The translations under genes were made by a program, and so were the position numbers. Shown one piece after another: positions 34,601-42,065 of a stretch of 64,000 nt of DNA. Below the pieces are notes generated by a model, which was given only the letters and a program-made list of their open reading frames with translations, had not been told where the DNA came from and did not search any database. The stretch lies in contig NZ_QGGR01000007.1 in assembly GCF_003148685.1 (NCBI RefSeq), positions 62,001 through 126,000 of the forward strand, in the 5' to 3' direction. The stretch is from Actinoplanes xinjiangensis. Lineage in GTDB: Bacteria; Actinomycetota; Actinomycetes; Mycobacteriales; Micromonosporaceae. How positions within the stretch are numbered: position 1 is the first letter of the stretch; each line of letters begins with the position of its first letter.

Positions 34601-35010
34601 AGGAACAGTGGCTCCTCGGTGAACACCCCCCGCAGCGCCGCGGGCACCGCCGTCGAGTCCTCGGTGAAGTCGTGACGCTCCTGGTCCCACGTCCACTCCC
34701 CGTCGGTCACCACGGGCAGGATCCGATTCGCCGCCTTGGTGGCGATCCAGTGCTCGATCTCCCGGTTCACCCACCGCGATTGCGCGGCCTCGGGCGAGGC
34801 GAGCAGCACGAAGTACTCCGAGCCGTCCAACGCGGTCTGGATGGAGGACCACAGCCCCGGGGTCACCGCCAGTCCGGTCTGATCCCGGAAGATCCACAGG
34901 GCGCGCCGGCGATGCCAGGGTTTGGCCAGGCGGTGCAGGCCCCGCTGCACGGCGGGAGCCAGCCGGCCGTCCGCGGCATGACTGTACGAGATAAAACCGT
35001 TGAAGGTCAC
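31600..35010 (-). CDS. TIR domain, membrane helix, coiled coil and WD40 protein
   Basis: About 1136 residues from GTG 35010, chosen because VTFNGFISYSHAADG is the usual TIR start. Order: TIR domain to about 150 (WIFRDQTGLAVTPGLWSSIQTALDGSEYFVLLASPEAAQSRWVNREI, with Glu in REIEHW), a membrane helix at about 200-220, a Gln/Glu/Ala coiled coil to about 370, then many WD40 blades (AFSPDGRTLA repeated, WDV/WNV ends), split by a proline-rich insert. Proteins of this layout are suspected signalling or conflict proteins; NADase activity is possible but the catalytic context is not proven. A longer TTG start at 35031 is possible. Confidence 0.87.
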   Translation of the reverse strand: MTFNGFISYSHAADGRLAPAVQRGLHRLAKPWHRRRALWIFRDQTGLAVTPGLWSSIQTALDGSEYFVLLASPEAAQSRWVNREIEHWIATKAANRILPVVTDGEWTWDQERHDFTEDSTAVPAALRGVFTEEPLFLDLRWARDSEHLSLQHSRFRDAIAQLAAPMHGVSKDELEGEDVRHHRRARRLGSGALVMLVVLTMWAVLTSVSSVRNADRATAAAADALHQQQVAEVQRGSAERFAQEATRQQEVAKEQQALAVSAAAEAQRSEQSAQEQQWLADQATAEARRQQRIADQAAKRTRKLQRLSEKAGQRTQQLEQEAQQLEAEARRLTNIAEEKQQEAEEATAEAARQQAKADHQQRIAISRRLTTQGKATVGSDPKTALMLGAAAQELLPDAATRSEVTGVVTATSYAGTINDVTSAVYGSNGVLAALGTDGKVSLWNTTDRTNPARITTLRDPVTDDTPLTFSPDGRTLVVVDGAGDAVLWDVTDPPRPVRLATVAPAGFVQAVAFSADGRTLATGGGGGITTLWDMADRSRPQQLATMDDWSPYPVVGLAFSPDGATLVVNKIRFAGAFDLSDRTDPVFLRGLPSFEMASAVFDPTGSTLAVGDFGGLVSLYDMRRTATADGEQDRMAPPPLPPDGPDTADGEPNPTPPPPLPPDGPDTPDGEPDRSPPPPLPTDEPGTDPFDRMDGLAGAVDAIAYSANGHYLAAGGDQGTAMVWDMRYVEGPGRVITVRANGAINTVSFDPDAETLVTADSSETATLWNVRPVGTPDQFASLPVQGGRIQAAAFRPDGRSLVAAGPGGTANSWNVTDPARPVQGADLPIRGAEVRAVAFSPDGRTAAAVGRQDGQLTLTDVTRPDQPVVLPGLTEAVAGTNAMVFSPDGRTLAVVAGPNRLLLWNVADRTRPALLATLSGETFGATVAFSPDGRTLATGVGERGLVLWDVTDRTAPVRLGTMAGHNETVTTVAFSPDGHTVASGGSDTLAILWDITDRARPLRLATLNGHYDTVTTVAFSPDGRTLATGDGGSELFLWDTANPAGPIRLVSMLGLGGRAQAVLFKGDGRTLAVAAHSARQRATVTLWDYAKLNKLRADPAAYACAITGRGLRADEWARYIPEVPYRRTCTGLTARR
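32956..33132 (-). repeat. 60-bp tandem repeat coding a proline-rich insert
   Basis: CAGGGGCGGCGGCG recurs at 32971, 33031 and 33091, an exact 60-bp period inside the TIR-WD40 gene. Each unit codes about 20 residues (PPPLPPDGPDT then a DGEP turn). The insert lies between WD40 blades and is probably a flexible loop or a spacer between two propellers. Confidence 0.9.
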
Positions 35011-35204
35011 TACGGGTCCCCCGGCGATCAAAGACGTTCGGCGACCACAGATTGTCGCCTGTCTTTGCCCTATCAGGAAGGCGGAAGATCATTGGGTCAC
35101 AGTGCCGCCCGACCGTGACGGGCGCTGTCGCAGGGAGCGATCGGGTGCTTTGATGCCGGTGGGCCAGGTGACCGGGCACTGTCGACCAACGCCCCGGCGA
35201 CCGC

Positions 35205-36740
35205 TCAGGTCACCGCGCCGAGCTGCCACGGGATGAACTCGTCGCGGCCCAGGTCGAGGTCCTCGCTGCAGGTGACCCGGCCCGACGCGACCGCCAGGAT
35301 CGCCTCGAAGATCTGCTCGCCGGCCCCGGTGATGGTGAGGGAACCGGTGACGATGCCGCCGGTGTCGATGTCCATGTCCTCGCGCATCCGCTGATAGGTC
35401 TCCGAGTTGGTGGCGACCTTCAGCACCGGTGCCGGTTTGCCGCCGAGGACCGATCCGCGGCCGGTGGTGAAGACGACGACCGTGGCGCCGCCCGCGACCA
35501 GGCCGGTCACCGACACCGGGTCGTAGCCGGGCGTGTCCATGAACGTGAAACCGGCGTCGGTGATCTTCTCCGCGTACTCGTAGACCGCGGTCAACGGTGC
35601 CGAACCGCCCTTCGCGACGGCGCCGAGCGACTTCTCCAGGATCGTGGTGAGCCCGCCGGCCTTGTTACCGGGGGAGGGGTTGTTGTCCAGGGTGCCGCCG
35701 CCCGCCTCGACATACCGGTGCCACCAGGCGATCCGGTCCAGCAGCTTCTGGCCCACCTCCTTGCTGACCGCCCGCCGGGTCAGCAGATGCTCGGCGCCGA
35801 ACACCTCGGGTGTCTCGGCGAGCACGGTCGTCGCGCCCTGCGCCACGAGCAGGTCGGAGGCGTGGCCGAGCGCGGGGTTGGCGGTGATCCCGGAGTAGCC
35901 GTCGGAGCCGCCGCAGTTCAGGCCGACCACCAGTTTCGAGGCGGGGAAGGTCTCGCGGCGGCGCTCGTTCAGACGCTCCAGGAGGGTACGGACCACGTCC
36001 GCGCCGGCCCGCACGGTCGCCCGCACGCCGCCGGTGTCCTGGATGGTGAGCCGCTCCACGAGGGTGTCCGAGTCGTCCGGCAGGCCGGCGAGCAGCGTGT
36101 CGACGCCGATCATCTCGCAGCCCAGCCCGAGGACGAGGATCCCGCCGATGTTCGGGTGACTCGCGTAGCCGCGCAGGGTCCGCAGCAGGATCTGCCCGCC
36201 CTCGCTGGCCGGCACCATGCCGCAGCCGGAGTCGTGGGCGAGCGCGACCACCCCGTCCACGTTCGGATAGACGTCCATGATGGGGCCGCGGAACTGGTCG
36301 GCGATCATCCGGGCCGTCGACGCCGAACAGTTGACCGAGGTGACGATGCCGACGAAGTTGCGGGTGCCGACCGAGCCGTCGGCGCGCCGGTACCCCTGGA
36401 AGGTGCGCCCGTACTCGGCCCGCGGGATCTCGGTGATCGCGGTGCCGAACTCGTATTCGTGATCGACCGCGGCCATGCCCAGGTTGTGCGCGTGCACGTG
36501 GTCACCGGCCGGCACGTCCACGGTGGTCCGGCCGATGACCTGGCCGTACTTGTGGATCGGCGTGCCGGCCGCCAGCTCCCGCAACGCGATCTTGTGCCCG
36601 CGCGGTACGGGGTTCACCACGGTCAGCTCCCGGCCGTCGTGCCGCAGCTCCTCCCCGGCGGCGAGGTCCCGGGTCGCCACGGCGACGTCGTCGTGCTCGC
36701 GCAGCAGCAGTGCCACTTCGCGCAGGTCGGATTGCGGCAT
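35205..36740 (-). CDS. UxaA-family altronate/galactarate dehydratase-like hydrolase
   Basis: 511 residues. An N-terminal SAF domain (about 5-85, DDVAVATRDLAAGEEL, ALRELAAGTPIHKYGQVIG) is followed by the UxaA/GarD core: RADGSVGTRNFVGIVTSVNCSA, VALAHDSGCGM, NIGGILVLGLGCE, VGLNCGGSDGYSGITANP, and NPSPGNKAGGLTTILEKSLGA. These enzymes dehydrate sugar acids such as altronate or galactarate with iron. ATG 36740 follows AGGAAG. A LacI-type operator lies 21-34 bp upstream. No uronate isomerase or partner is adjacent. Confidence 0.9.
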   Translation of the reverse strand: MPQSDLREVALLLREHDDVAVATRDLAAGEELRHDGRELTVVNPVPRGHKIALRELAAGTPIHKYGQVIGRTTVDVPAGDHVHAHNLGMAAVDHEYEFGTAITEIPRAEYGRTFQGYRRADGSVGTRNFVGIVTSVNCSASTARMIADQFRGPIMDVYPNVDGVVALAHDSGCGMVPASEGGQILLRTLRGYASHPNIGGILVLGLGCEMIGVDTLLAGLPDDSDTLVERLTIQDTGGVRATVRAGADVVRTLLERLNERRRETFPASKLVVGLNCGGSDGYSGITANPALGHASDLLVAQGATTVLAETPEVFGAEHLLTRRAVSKEVGQKLLDRIAWWHRYVEAGGGTLDNNPSPGNKAGGLTTILEKSLGAVAKGGSAPLTAVYEYAEKITDAGFTFMDTPGYDPVSVTGLVAGGATVVVFTTGRGSVLGGKPAPVLKVATNSETYQRMREDMDIDTGGIVTGSLTITGAGEQIFEAILAVASGRVTCSEDLDLGRDEFIPWQLGAVT

Positions 36741-36760
36741 GGGGCTTCCTTGACGTTTTG

Positions 36761-36774
36761 TGGGAACGTTTGCA
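36761..36774. promoter_or_regulatory. LacI-type operator upstream of the UxaA-family gene
   Basis: TGGGAACGTTTGCA has the central AACGTT palindrome typical of LacI/GalR operators and partial arms (GGGAACG/CGTTTGC). It stands just upstream of the dehydratase ribosome site and would block transcription when bound. The regulator at 30620 is a candidate. Confidence 0.55.
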
Positions 36775-36837
36775 TAACATCCTGACACGCCCGCCGCACC
36801 GGGTCGAGACCGCGAGTCCCGCCGCCCCGGCACATCC

Positions 36838-37016
36838 GGCTGGCTCCCACCGCTGTCTCAGCGCCGCTGAGACAGCGCTGAAAGCCAGCCGGTCCGCTCT
36901 GGCTGGTTCCCACCGCTGTCTCAGCGCCGCTGAGGCAGCGGTGAGAGCCAGCTGGTCGGTTCTGGCTGGTTCCTGCCGCTGTTTCAGCGCCGCTGAAACA
37001 GCGGTGGAGACCAGCC
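36838..37016. repeat. three-unit array of the 63-bp-period hairpin repeat
   Basis: Units start at 36838, 36901 and 36964. In these units the loop-proximal bases also pair (TCTCAGCG against CGCTGAGA), making longer stems. The third unit has TTTCAGCG against CGCTGAAA, a paired change in both arms relative to the neighbours. The array is between the dehydratase start and the TPR remnant. Confidence 0.95.
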
Positions 37017-37094
37017 GGAGTTGATCTACGCCCCGTTACCCAGCCGAGGCCATTTGTCGTCGCGGATGCCGGGGGTCCCGTCGATGATGGACCG

Positions 37095-37485
37095 ATGTGG
37101 ACTCGGCGGTGGGTGATCATCGGTACGGGGACGGTGGCGGTGGCCGCGCTGGTCACGGCGGCGGCAGCGGGTCCTGGGCGAGCTGCATCCGGGCACGCTG
37201 CGGACCGCGGGGTCGCTGGCGCGGGCGTACTGGGCGGTGGGCGCCGTGGACCGGGCCGTCCCGTTCGGTGCGCAGGTGCTGGCCCGGCAGCGCGCGGTGC
37301 TGGGCGACGACCATCCGGACACGCTGACGTCGATCGGCAACCTGGCGCTCTATCACGCGCACACGGGTGACCGGGCCGGCGCGGTGCGGCTGTTGTCGGA
37401 GGCCCTCGAGGCGCGCCGGCGGGTCCTCGGGGACGAGCATCCGGCGACCCGGGCCACGGCCGCCAACCTGGAGTCGTTGCGGTGA
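37095..37485 (+). pseudogene. tetratricopeptide (kinesin-light-chain-like) remnant
   Basis: From ATG 37095 the frame reads a signal or anchor segment (RRWVIIGTGTVAVAALVTAAAA) and then leaves phase. From 37171 another frame reads VLGELHPGTLRTAGSLARAYW, then LGDDHPDTLTSIGNLALYHAHTGD and LGDEHPATRATAANLESL, which are KLC-type TPR units. The two frames differ by one base and no start codon precedes the second frame well, so a larger gene seems to have lost its middle. A short real gene from GTG 37237 is a less likely alternative. Confidence 0.5.
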
Positions 37486-37631
37486 CCATGGCCCGCGGGG
37501 GCGGGTGAAGTGACCGCGGCCACCGCATACAGCCCGGCGGTCGCGCTGTCGGCCGGGACCGGCCGCCCGCGTCGCGGTGTAGCCCGGGTACCCGGCGTGG
37601 CTCGTACCGAATGAAGGCCTTTACCCTTATC

Positions 37632-37656
37632 TTCATGCAAATGAAAATCGCTTTCA
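37632..37656. promoter_or_regulatory. metal-regulator-like palindromes over the start of the CooC-like gene
   Basis: TTCATGCAAATGAA (37632-37645) has perfect five-base arms, and TGAAAATCGCTTTCA (37642-37656) has TGAAA/TTTCA arms and differs at two centre bases from an actinobacterial Zur-box-like TGAAAATCATTTTCA. A TTATCT element at 37627 could be a -10 box for a leaderless mRNA. Confidence 0.4.
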
Positions 37657-38567
37657 CTGGCAAGGGCGGTAGTGGGAAGAGCACCCTGGCGGCGCTGTTC
37701 GTGCAGCATCTGCGGGCGGCCGGGCACCGGGTCCTCGCCGTCGACGCCGACGTCAACGTGCACCTCGCGCCGCTGCTGGGGGTGACGGCCCGCGCCGAGG
37801 ACGCGCTGTCGCACCCGGAGAACACCCGGCGGGTGCGCACCCATCTGCTCGGTGACAACACCCGGATCGCCGGGGTCGAGCACTTCGTGGCGACGACCCC
37901 GCCGGGGCCGGGCTCGCGGCTGGTGACGCTGGACGCCGGTGACCCGGTGCTGGCCGGGCACGCGACCGCCCTGGACGAGCGCTCTCACGTCATGCACGTC
38001 GGCACCTACGAGGTCAAGGACATCGGATCCGGCTGCTACCACGGGCACCTGGCGATCCTGGAGAACCTGCTGTCCCACCTGGACCCCGCCGACGACGGCT
38101 GGGTGGTCTGCGACATGGTGGCCGGGACCGACGCGTTCGCCAACTCGCTGCACGCCCAGTTCGACACGATCGTGGTGGTGGCCGAGCCGACCCCCGAGTC
38201 GGTCTCGGTGGCCCGCCGCTACCGGGAGCTGGCCGCGGCCGCCGGTGTGCTGGACGCGGTCGCGATCGTCGGCAACAAGGTCGCCGACGCCGCCGACCTG
38301 GAGTATCTGGAGCGGGAGCTGGGGGTGGCGCCGATCGCGGTGCTCGGCGCGCAGACCGGGCTGCGCCGGGCCCGGCAGGCGGGTGTGCCGCCACGGCCGG
38401 AGGATCTGGACGACGCTTCCGCGCTGACGCGCGTCGCCGAGCACGCCGCGGTCCGGTCACTGTCCGCCGAGGACCGGGCGGCCCTCATGCGTACGCTGCA
38501 CCTGCGCCTGTCCGGCAAGGGCTGGGTACGGGCCGCGCACGGCGACGTGTCGACCCAGCTGGTGTGA
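37641..38567 (+). CDS. CooC/ParA-like P-loop ATPase
   Basis: About 308 residues beginning MKIAFTGKGGSGKSTLAALF, a deviant Walker A with the signature lysine. Further features are VLAVDADVNVHLAPLLG, VVCDMVAGTDAFANSLHAQFDTIVVVAEPTPESV and AIVGNKVADAADLEYL. CooC-type members of the MinD/ParA group help insert nickel into carbon monoxide dehydrogenase, but none is encoded nearby. ATG 37641 is favoured; 37635 and 37611 are in frame. The first codons (AAA, GCT, ACT) are rare in this genome, consistent with an overlapping operator. Confidence 0.85.
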   Translation: MKIAFTGKGGSGKSTLAALFVQHLRAAGHRVLAVDADVNVHLAPLLGVTARAEDALSHPENTRRVRTHLLGDNTRIAGVEHFVATTPPGPGSRLVTLDAGDPVLAGHATALDERSHVMHVGTYEVKDIGSGCYHGHLAILENLLSHLDPADDGWVVCDMVAGTDAFANSLHAQFDTIVVVAEPTPESVSVARRYRELAAAAGVLDAVAIVGNKVADAADLEYLERELGVAPIAVLGAQTGLRRARQAGVPPRPEDLDDASALTRVAEHAAVRSLSAEDRAALMRTLHLRLSGKGWVRAAHGDVSTQLV

Positions 38568-38684
38568 CCGCCGCGCCGCGCCGCGCCCCGCTCGGTCGCC
38601 GGCCGCGGTGCACGCCGTGCGGTGCCGTTATCGGCGACGCATTACCATTTGCCGCGATCTTCTTGGCGGCTGAGACGAGGCGAC

Positions 38685-39371
38685 ATGCGGTGGTTCCGGT
38701 TCGGGGCGGGTAGGCGACAGGCCGAGCGGGACCCCGGTCGCCAACAGGAAATCTATCGTGAGCTGCGGCAACGGTTCGGTGGCCATGTGCCGGGCCGGTT
38801 CGCCGACCAGGCCGCGGAGGCCACCCGGCTTCTCGACGGCGACGACGGGATCGTCGTCGCGGCGCATCTGCTGCGCGAGTTCGCCGACGCCGCCTTCGCG
38901 GCCACCGCGGGACAGGGCTTCCAGGCGGATCGCCGCAACTACCGATGGACCTGGCAGGGTGCCGGGCCGCGGCTCCGGTCACCGCTGGCCGGTGGCCCGG
39001 GTTTCTCGCTTCATCCGTACGTCCATGTCGCGGCCGCCGCGGCGGTGGTCGCCGGCCGGGCCGGGCAACTGGTCAAGGTGACCGCCGCCGAACCGGTCCT
39101 GACCCACGTCCTGGAGATCCTCGACCTGATCACGGCCGGTTGGGAGTACGGCGGTGTCGCCCCGGACGCCGACGCGGCGAACCTGGCCTCGGCGCTGATC
39201 GCGGCGGCCAGGGAGTTGCGGGCCGCGATGCCGGACGCGCCGCCGCTGCCGTCCGGCATCCGGGACCAGATGCGCCGCAACAACACCGTCGACGTGTGGG
39301 ACCCGGCCGCCAACCGGATCGTCGGCGGCTTCAACCCCGGCCGGGCGATGCGTGAGGCACTGCTCGCCTGA
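38685..39371 (+). CDS. hypothetical protein
   Basis: 228 residues, mostly helical and soluble. The N-terminus is basic (RWFRFGAGRRQAERD). Later comes FADAAFAATAGQGFQADRRNYRWTW and a Pro/His segment GFSLHPYVHVAAAAAVVAGRA that is too short of hydrophobic residues to be a convincing membrane helix. The C-terminus reads WDPAANRIVGGFNPGRAMRE. I know no family. It lies 117 bp after the CooC-like gene and converges on the NAD-kinase-like gene. Confidence 0.65.
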   Translation: MRWFRFGAGRRQAERDPGRQQEIYRELRQRFGGHVPGRFADQAAEATRLLDGDDGIVVAAHLLREFADAAFAATAGQGFQADRRNYRWTWQGAGPRLRSPLAGGPGFSLHPYVHVAAAAAVVAGRAGQLVKVTAAEPVLTHVLEILDLITAGWEYGGVAPDADAANLASALIAAARELRAAMPDAPPLPSGIRDQMRRNNTVDVWDPAANRIVGGFNPGRAMREALLA

Positions 39372-39387
39372 CCGGGTCGCGGCCCGC

Positions 39388-40272
39388 CTAACCGAGTCGC
39401 AGCTTCCTGGCCGCCACGCCGATCCGGATCCGCTGGCCCCAGGACAGTTCCAGGGCGTCCGACTCCAGGCCGTCGGCGAACACCACCAGGCGCTCCGACT
39501 CGCTGGTCAGCTCCAGCTCGGCGCCGCCGGTGAGCAGCCCGGACGTACGGGTGACACCGGTCGCGGGGGAGGGCCACGCCTCCCGGACGAACCAGCACAG
39601 CGCCGGGTCGTCCGGGGCCGGCAGCGCGGGTACGGTGGCCCGTTCCCGGGCGATCGACGCGCACCAGCCGGTCGCCCCGGTGCCGGTGCCGATGATCAGG
39701 CCGGACGACGACTGCCGCTCCCGGGCGCCGTCGGGGGTGGTCAGCACGTAGCGGGCCGACTGGTGGCCGGCGTGGCCGATGTAGACCTCGTTCAGGCCGT
39801 ACAGCTCCTGGCCGTCGTCCAGCCGTGCCACCACCATGGTCCGTTCCTGGCTGTGCTGCCGCGGGTCCCGCAGCCGGGCCGCGACCCCGCCGGCCCGGTG
39901 CCGGGCCAGCACCCCCGGATTGCGGCCCGGCTCCGGGTCGACCCCGATCACCGGCTGGCCGTCCAGATACTTCGCCACGTTCGCCACCAGGCCGTCCTGG
40001 CCGACCGCGACCACCACGTCCTCCGGCGCGAACAGGAACCGCGGCAGGTCGCCGCGTTCGACGTGACCGCGCCGCCAGTCGGCCGGGACGGCCGCACCCA
40101 CCTCGGTGAGCGCGGCCTTCAACGCCTCGTGCCGGGCCGTCACCTCGTCCAGGTCGCGGCCCCGCTGGCGCAGGAAGTACGCCGCGGCGCCGAGCGTGCC
40201 GTGCCGGGCGAGCAGCTCGTCGAGCTCGCTGCGCCGCGACACGATCACGATCCTCGGGGTGAGGGTGCTCAT
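39388..40272 (-). CDS. NAD(+)/NADH kinase-like protein
   Basis: 294 residues. The GGDG motif of NAD kinases is present as VVAVGQDGLVANVAKYL, followed by VIGVDPEPGRNPG, NEVYIGH, and SSGLIIGTGTGATGW in place of the usual T-x-T-GS-TAY loop. It probably phosphorylates NAD or is a related diacylglycerol/NAD kinase-fold protein. It shares ATGA with the upstream SPFH gene, and the operon is divergent from an NrtR-type regulator with two operators, supporting a role in NAD metabolism. Confidence 0.8.
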   Translation of the reverse strand: MSTLTPRIVIVSRRSELDELLARHGTLGAAAYFLRQRGRDLDEVTARHEALKAALTEVGAAVPADWRRGHVERGDLPRFLFAPEDVVVAVGQDGLVANVAKYLDGQPVIGVDPEPGRNPGVLARHRAGGVAARLRDPRQHSQERTMVVARLDDGQELYGLNEVYIGHAGHQSARYVLTTPDGARERQSSSGLIIGTGTGATGWCASIARERATVPALPAPDDPALCWFVREAWPSPATGVTRTSGLLTGGAELELTSESERLVVFADGLESDALELSWGQRIRIGVAARKLRLG

Positions 40273-41327
40273 TGCCCGAGCCGCCCGACCAGTTTAGTGA
40301 GCACGTCCGGGGTGATGGTGAGCTCGTTGACCGACGGCAGGTTGCCGGCCAGTTCCTTGAGCGCCAGCGCCTGGAGGACGGCCGGCGGCAGGTCCTGGTA
40401 GGCGGCCAGGCGCGCGGCCTCGGCCTCCGCCTCGGCCAGGCCGACGATCCGGGTGCCGGCCGCGCGGGCCTCGTCGCGGACCCGGGTGCCCTCGGCCTCG
40501 CTCGCCGCGATGCGCTTCGCCCGCTCGGCGGCCGCGATGCTCGCCACCTCCTTGCGGCCGGCCTCCGCCTTCGCCGCGACCAGCTGTGTCTCGGCGTCGA
40601 GCTCGGCCTCCCGGCGGGTGTTGGCGCCGTGCTGCTCGACCAGCTCCTGCTGCCGGCGGGCCAGCTCGATCTTGGACTGCAGCTCGTTCTCGGCGATCTG
40701 CCGCTCCTGCTGGACGGCGTGGGCGCGGCGGGCGTACGTCGCCTTGTCGGCGTCCTGCTGCACCTGCTCGCGGGTCGGCGTCTGGAGGGCCCGCTCCAGA
40801 TCGGGCTCCGGGCGGATCGCGACCACCCGGGCGCTCACCACCGACACGCCCGTCTCGATCAGCCGCGGATCGGTCGCCAGCGCGTCGGCCACCGACTGCC
40901 GGATGCCGGCGATACCGGTGGTCAGCGCCTCGGCCAGCGGAACCCGGGCCAGCAGGTCCAGGGCCGGCTGCTGGGCCAGCTCGGCCAGGAGCGTGGCCAC
41001 CTGGTCGAGCGGCTGGCCGCGCCACCGCCCCCGGTACGGGTCGATGGAGAAGTCGAGGCGTCCCGCGGCCGCCGCCGGGTCACTGATCCGGTAGGTGACC
41101 GTCGCCTGCACGGTCACGTCGGCGAAGTCCTCGGTGCGGGCGTGGAAGAGCAGTGGCAGCTCCCGGTCGTCGACCGGCACCTCGGAGAGGACCGCGGTCA
41201 ACGGCCGGTACCAGAACGAGAGCCCGGTGCCCGAGCGCTTCTGCCGGCCCTTGACGGTGTGGCTGACCCAGCTCGTCGGAGCGCCGCGCAGGTGCCGCAG
41301 GTGGAGGCGTCGCGTCACGTCAGCCAT
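40269..41327 (-). CDS. SPFH/Band 7 domain protein
   Basis: 352 residues. The N-terminal 170 or so form an SPFH domain (LPLLFHARTEDFADVTVQATVTYRIS, FSIDPYRG, PLAEALTTGIAGIRQSVADAL, GVSVVSARVVAIRPEPDLERALQ), followed by a long charged coiled coil (QQERQIAENELQSKIELARRQQELVEQHG) and a C-terminal ALALKELAGNLP typical of the family. No membrane helix is obvious, so it may be a soluble scaffold. It is coupled to the NAD-kinase-like gene by a 4-bp overlap. ATG 41327. Confidence 0.87.
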   Translation of the reverse strand: MADVTRRLHLRHLRGAPTSWVSHTVKGRQKRSGTGLSFWYRPLTAVLSEVPVDDRELPLLFHARTEDFADVTVQATVTYRISDPAAAAGRLDFSIDPYRGRWRGQPLDQVATLLAELAQQPALDLLARVPLAEALTTGIAGIRQSVADALATDPRLIETGVSVVSARVVAIRPEPDLERALQTPTREQVQQDADKATYARRAHAVQQERQIAENELQSKIELARRQQELVEQHGANTRREAELDAETQLVAAKAEAGRKEVASIAAAERAKRIAASEAEGTRVRDEARAAGTRIVGLAEAEAEAARLAAYQDLPPAVLQALALKELAGNLPSVNELTITPDVLTKLVGRLGQ

Positions 41328-41343
41328 GGTGGATCCCTTCATT

Positions 41344-41364
41344 TTGTCGTCACCATGACGATAA
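41344..41364. promoter_or_regulatory. NrtR operator 1
   Basis: TCGTCA-CCA-TGACGA forms a perfect 6-bp inverted repeat centred at 41354; with flanks (TTG.../...TAA) it extends to 21 bp with one mismatch. It is 17 bp upstream of the SPFH start. Confidence 0.85.
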
Positions 41365-41376
41365 AGGAGGTGGGTA

Positions 41377-41397
41377 TTATCGTCAACATGACGACAA
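41377..41397. promoter_or_regulatory. NrtR operator 2
   Basis: TCGTCA-ACA-TGACGA is the second perfect copy, centred at 41387 and extended by TTA/CAA flanks. It covers the likely ATG of the NrtR gene. The centres are 33 bp apart, close to three helical turns. Confidence 0.85.
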
Positions 41398-42065
41398 GCG
41401 TGGTGTCGGTCACCGTGGACCTGGTGCTCCTGACCATCCGGCACGGGGCGCTCCAGGTCCTCCTCATCCGGCGCGGCATCGAGCCGTACCTCGGCAGATG
41501 GGCCCTGCCCGGTGGTTTCGTCCTGGCCGACGAGAGCCTCGAGGAGGCGGCCGCCCGGGAGCTGCGCGAGGAGACCGGCCTCGACCCGCGCGCCGGGCAC
41601 CTCGAACAACTCGCCACCTACGGCGCCCCCGGTCGCGACCCCCGCGGCCGGGTGATCACCGTCGCCTACCTCGCCCTGCTGCCCGACCTGCCGTCACCGG
41701 TCGCCGGCAGCGACGCGGCGAGCGCCTCCTGGCATCCGGTCGACGACGTCGAGCTCGCCTTCGACCACGACCGGATCCTCGCCGACGGCATCGAACGCGC
41801 CCGGGCCAAGCTGGAGTACACCCCGCTGGCCACCGCGTTCTGCCCGCCCGAGTTCACCGTCGCCGAGCTGCGGGCGGTCTACGAGACGGTGTGGCGTACC
41901 CGCCTCGACCCCCGCAACTTCCATCGCAAGGTCACCGGCGCGGAGGGCTTCGTCGAGCCCACCGGGGGCACGGTGATCCGTGACCGCGGCCGGCCGGCAC
42001 AGCTCTTCCGCCGCGGGCCCGCCACCCTGCTGCACCCGCCGCTGTTGCGCTCCGCCGCCGGGTGA
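41388..42065 (+). CDS. NrtR-type regulator: Nudix domain plus winged helix
   Basis: About 225 residues. The Nudix box is complete, from GGFVLADE to RELREETGL. The C-terminal winged helix follows the NrtR pattern (AFCPPEFTVAELRAVYETVW, RLDPRNFHRKV, GFVEPTGG). NrtR proteins sense ADP-ribose and repress NAD biosynthesis genes; an intact box means hydrolysis may be retained. ATG 41388 lies in operator 2; ATG 41355 and GTG 41370 (next to AGGAGG at 41366-41370) are alternatives. It probably controls itself and the divergent SPFH/NAD-kinase operon. Confidence 0.88.
   Translation: MTTSVVSVTVDLVLLTIRHGALQVLLIRRGIEPYLGRWALPGGFVLADESLEEAAARELREETGLDPRAGHLEQLATYGAPGRDPRGRVITVAYLALLPDLPSPVAGSDAASASWHPVDDVELAFDHDRILADGIERARAKLEYTPLATAFCPPEFTVAELRAVYETVWRTRLDPRNFHRKVTGAEGFVEPTGGTVIRDRGRPAQLFRRGPATLLHPPLLRSAAG

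Noticed and set aside
31600..35010. Calling a known named antiphage system
   Set aside because: The TIR-WD40 layout alone, without the partner genes of described systems, does not justify a system name.
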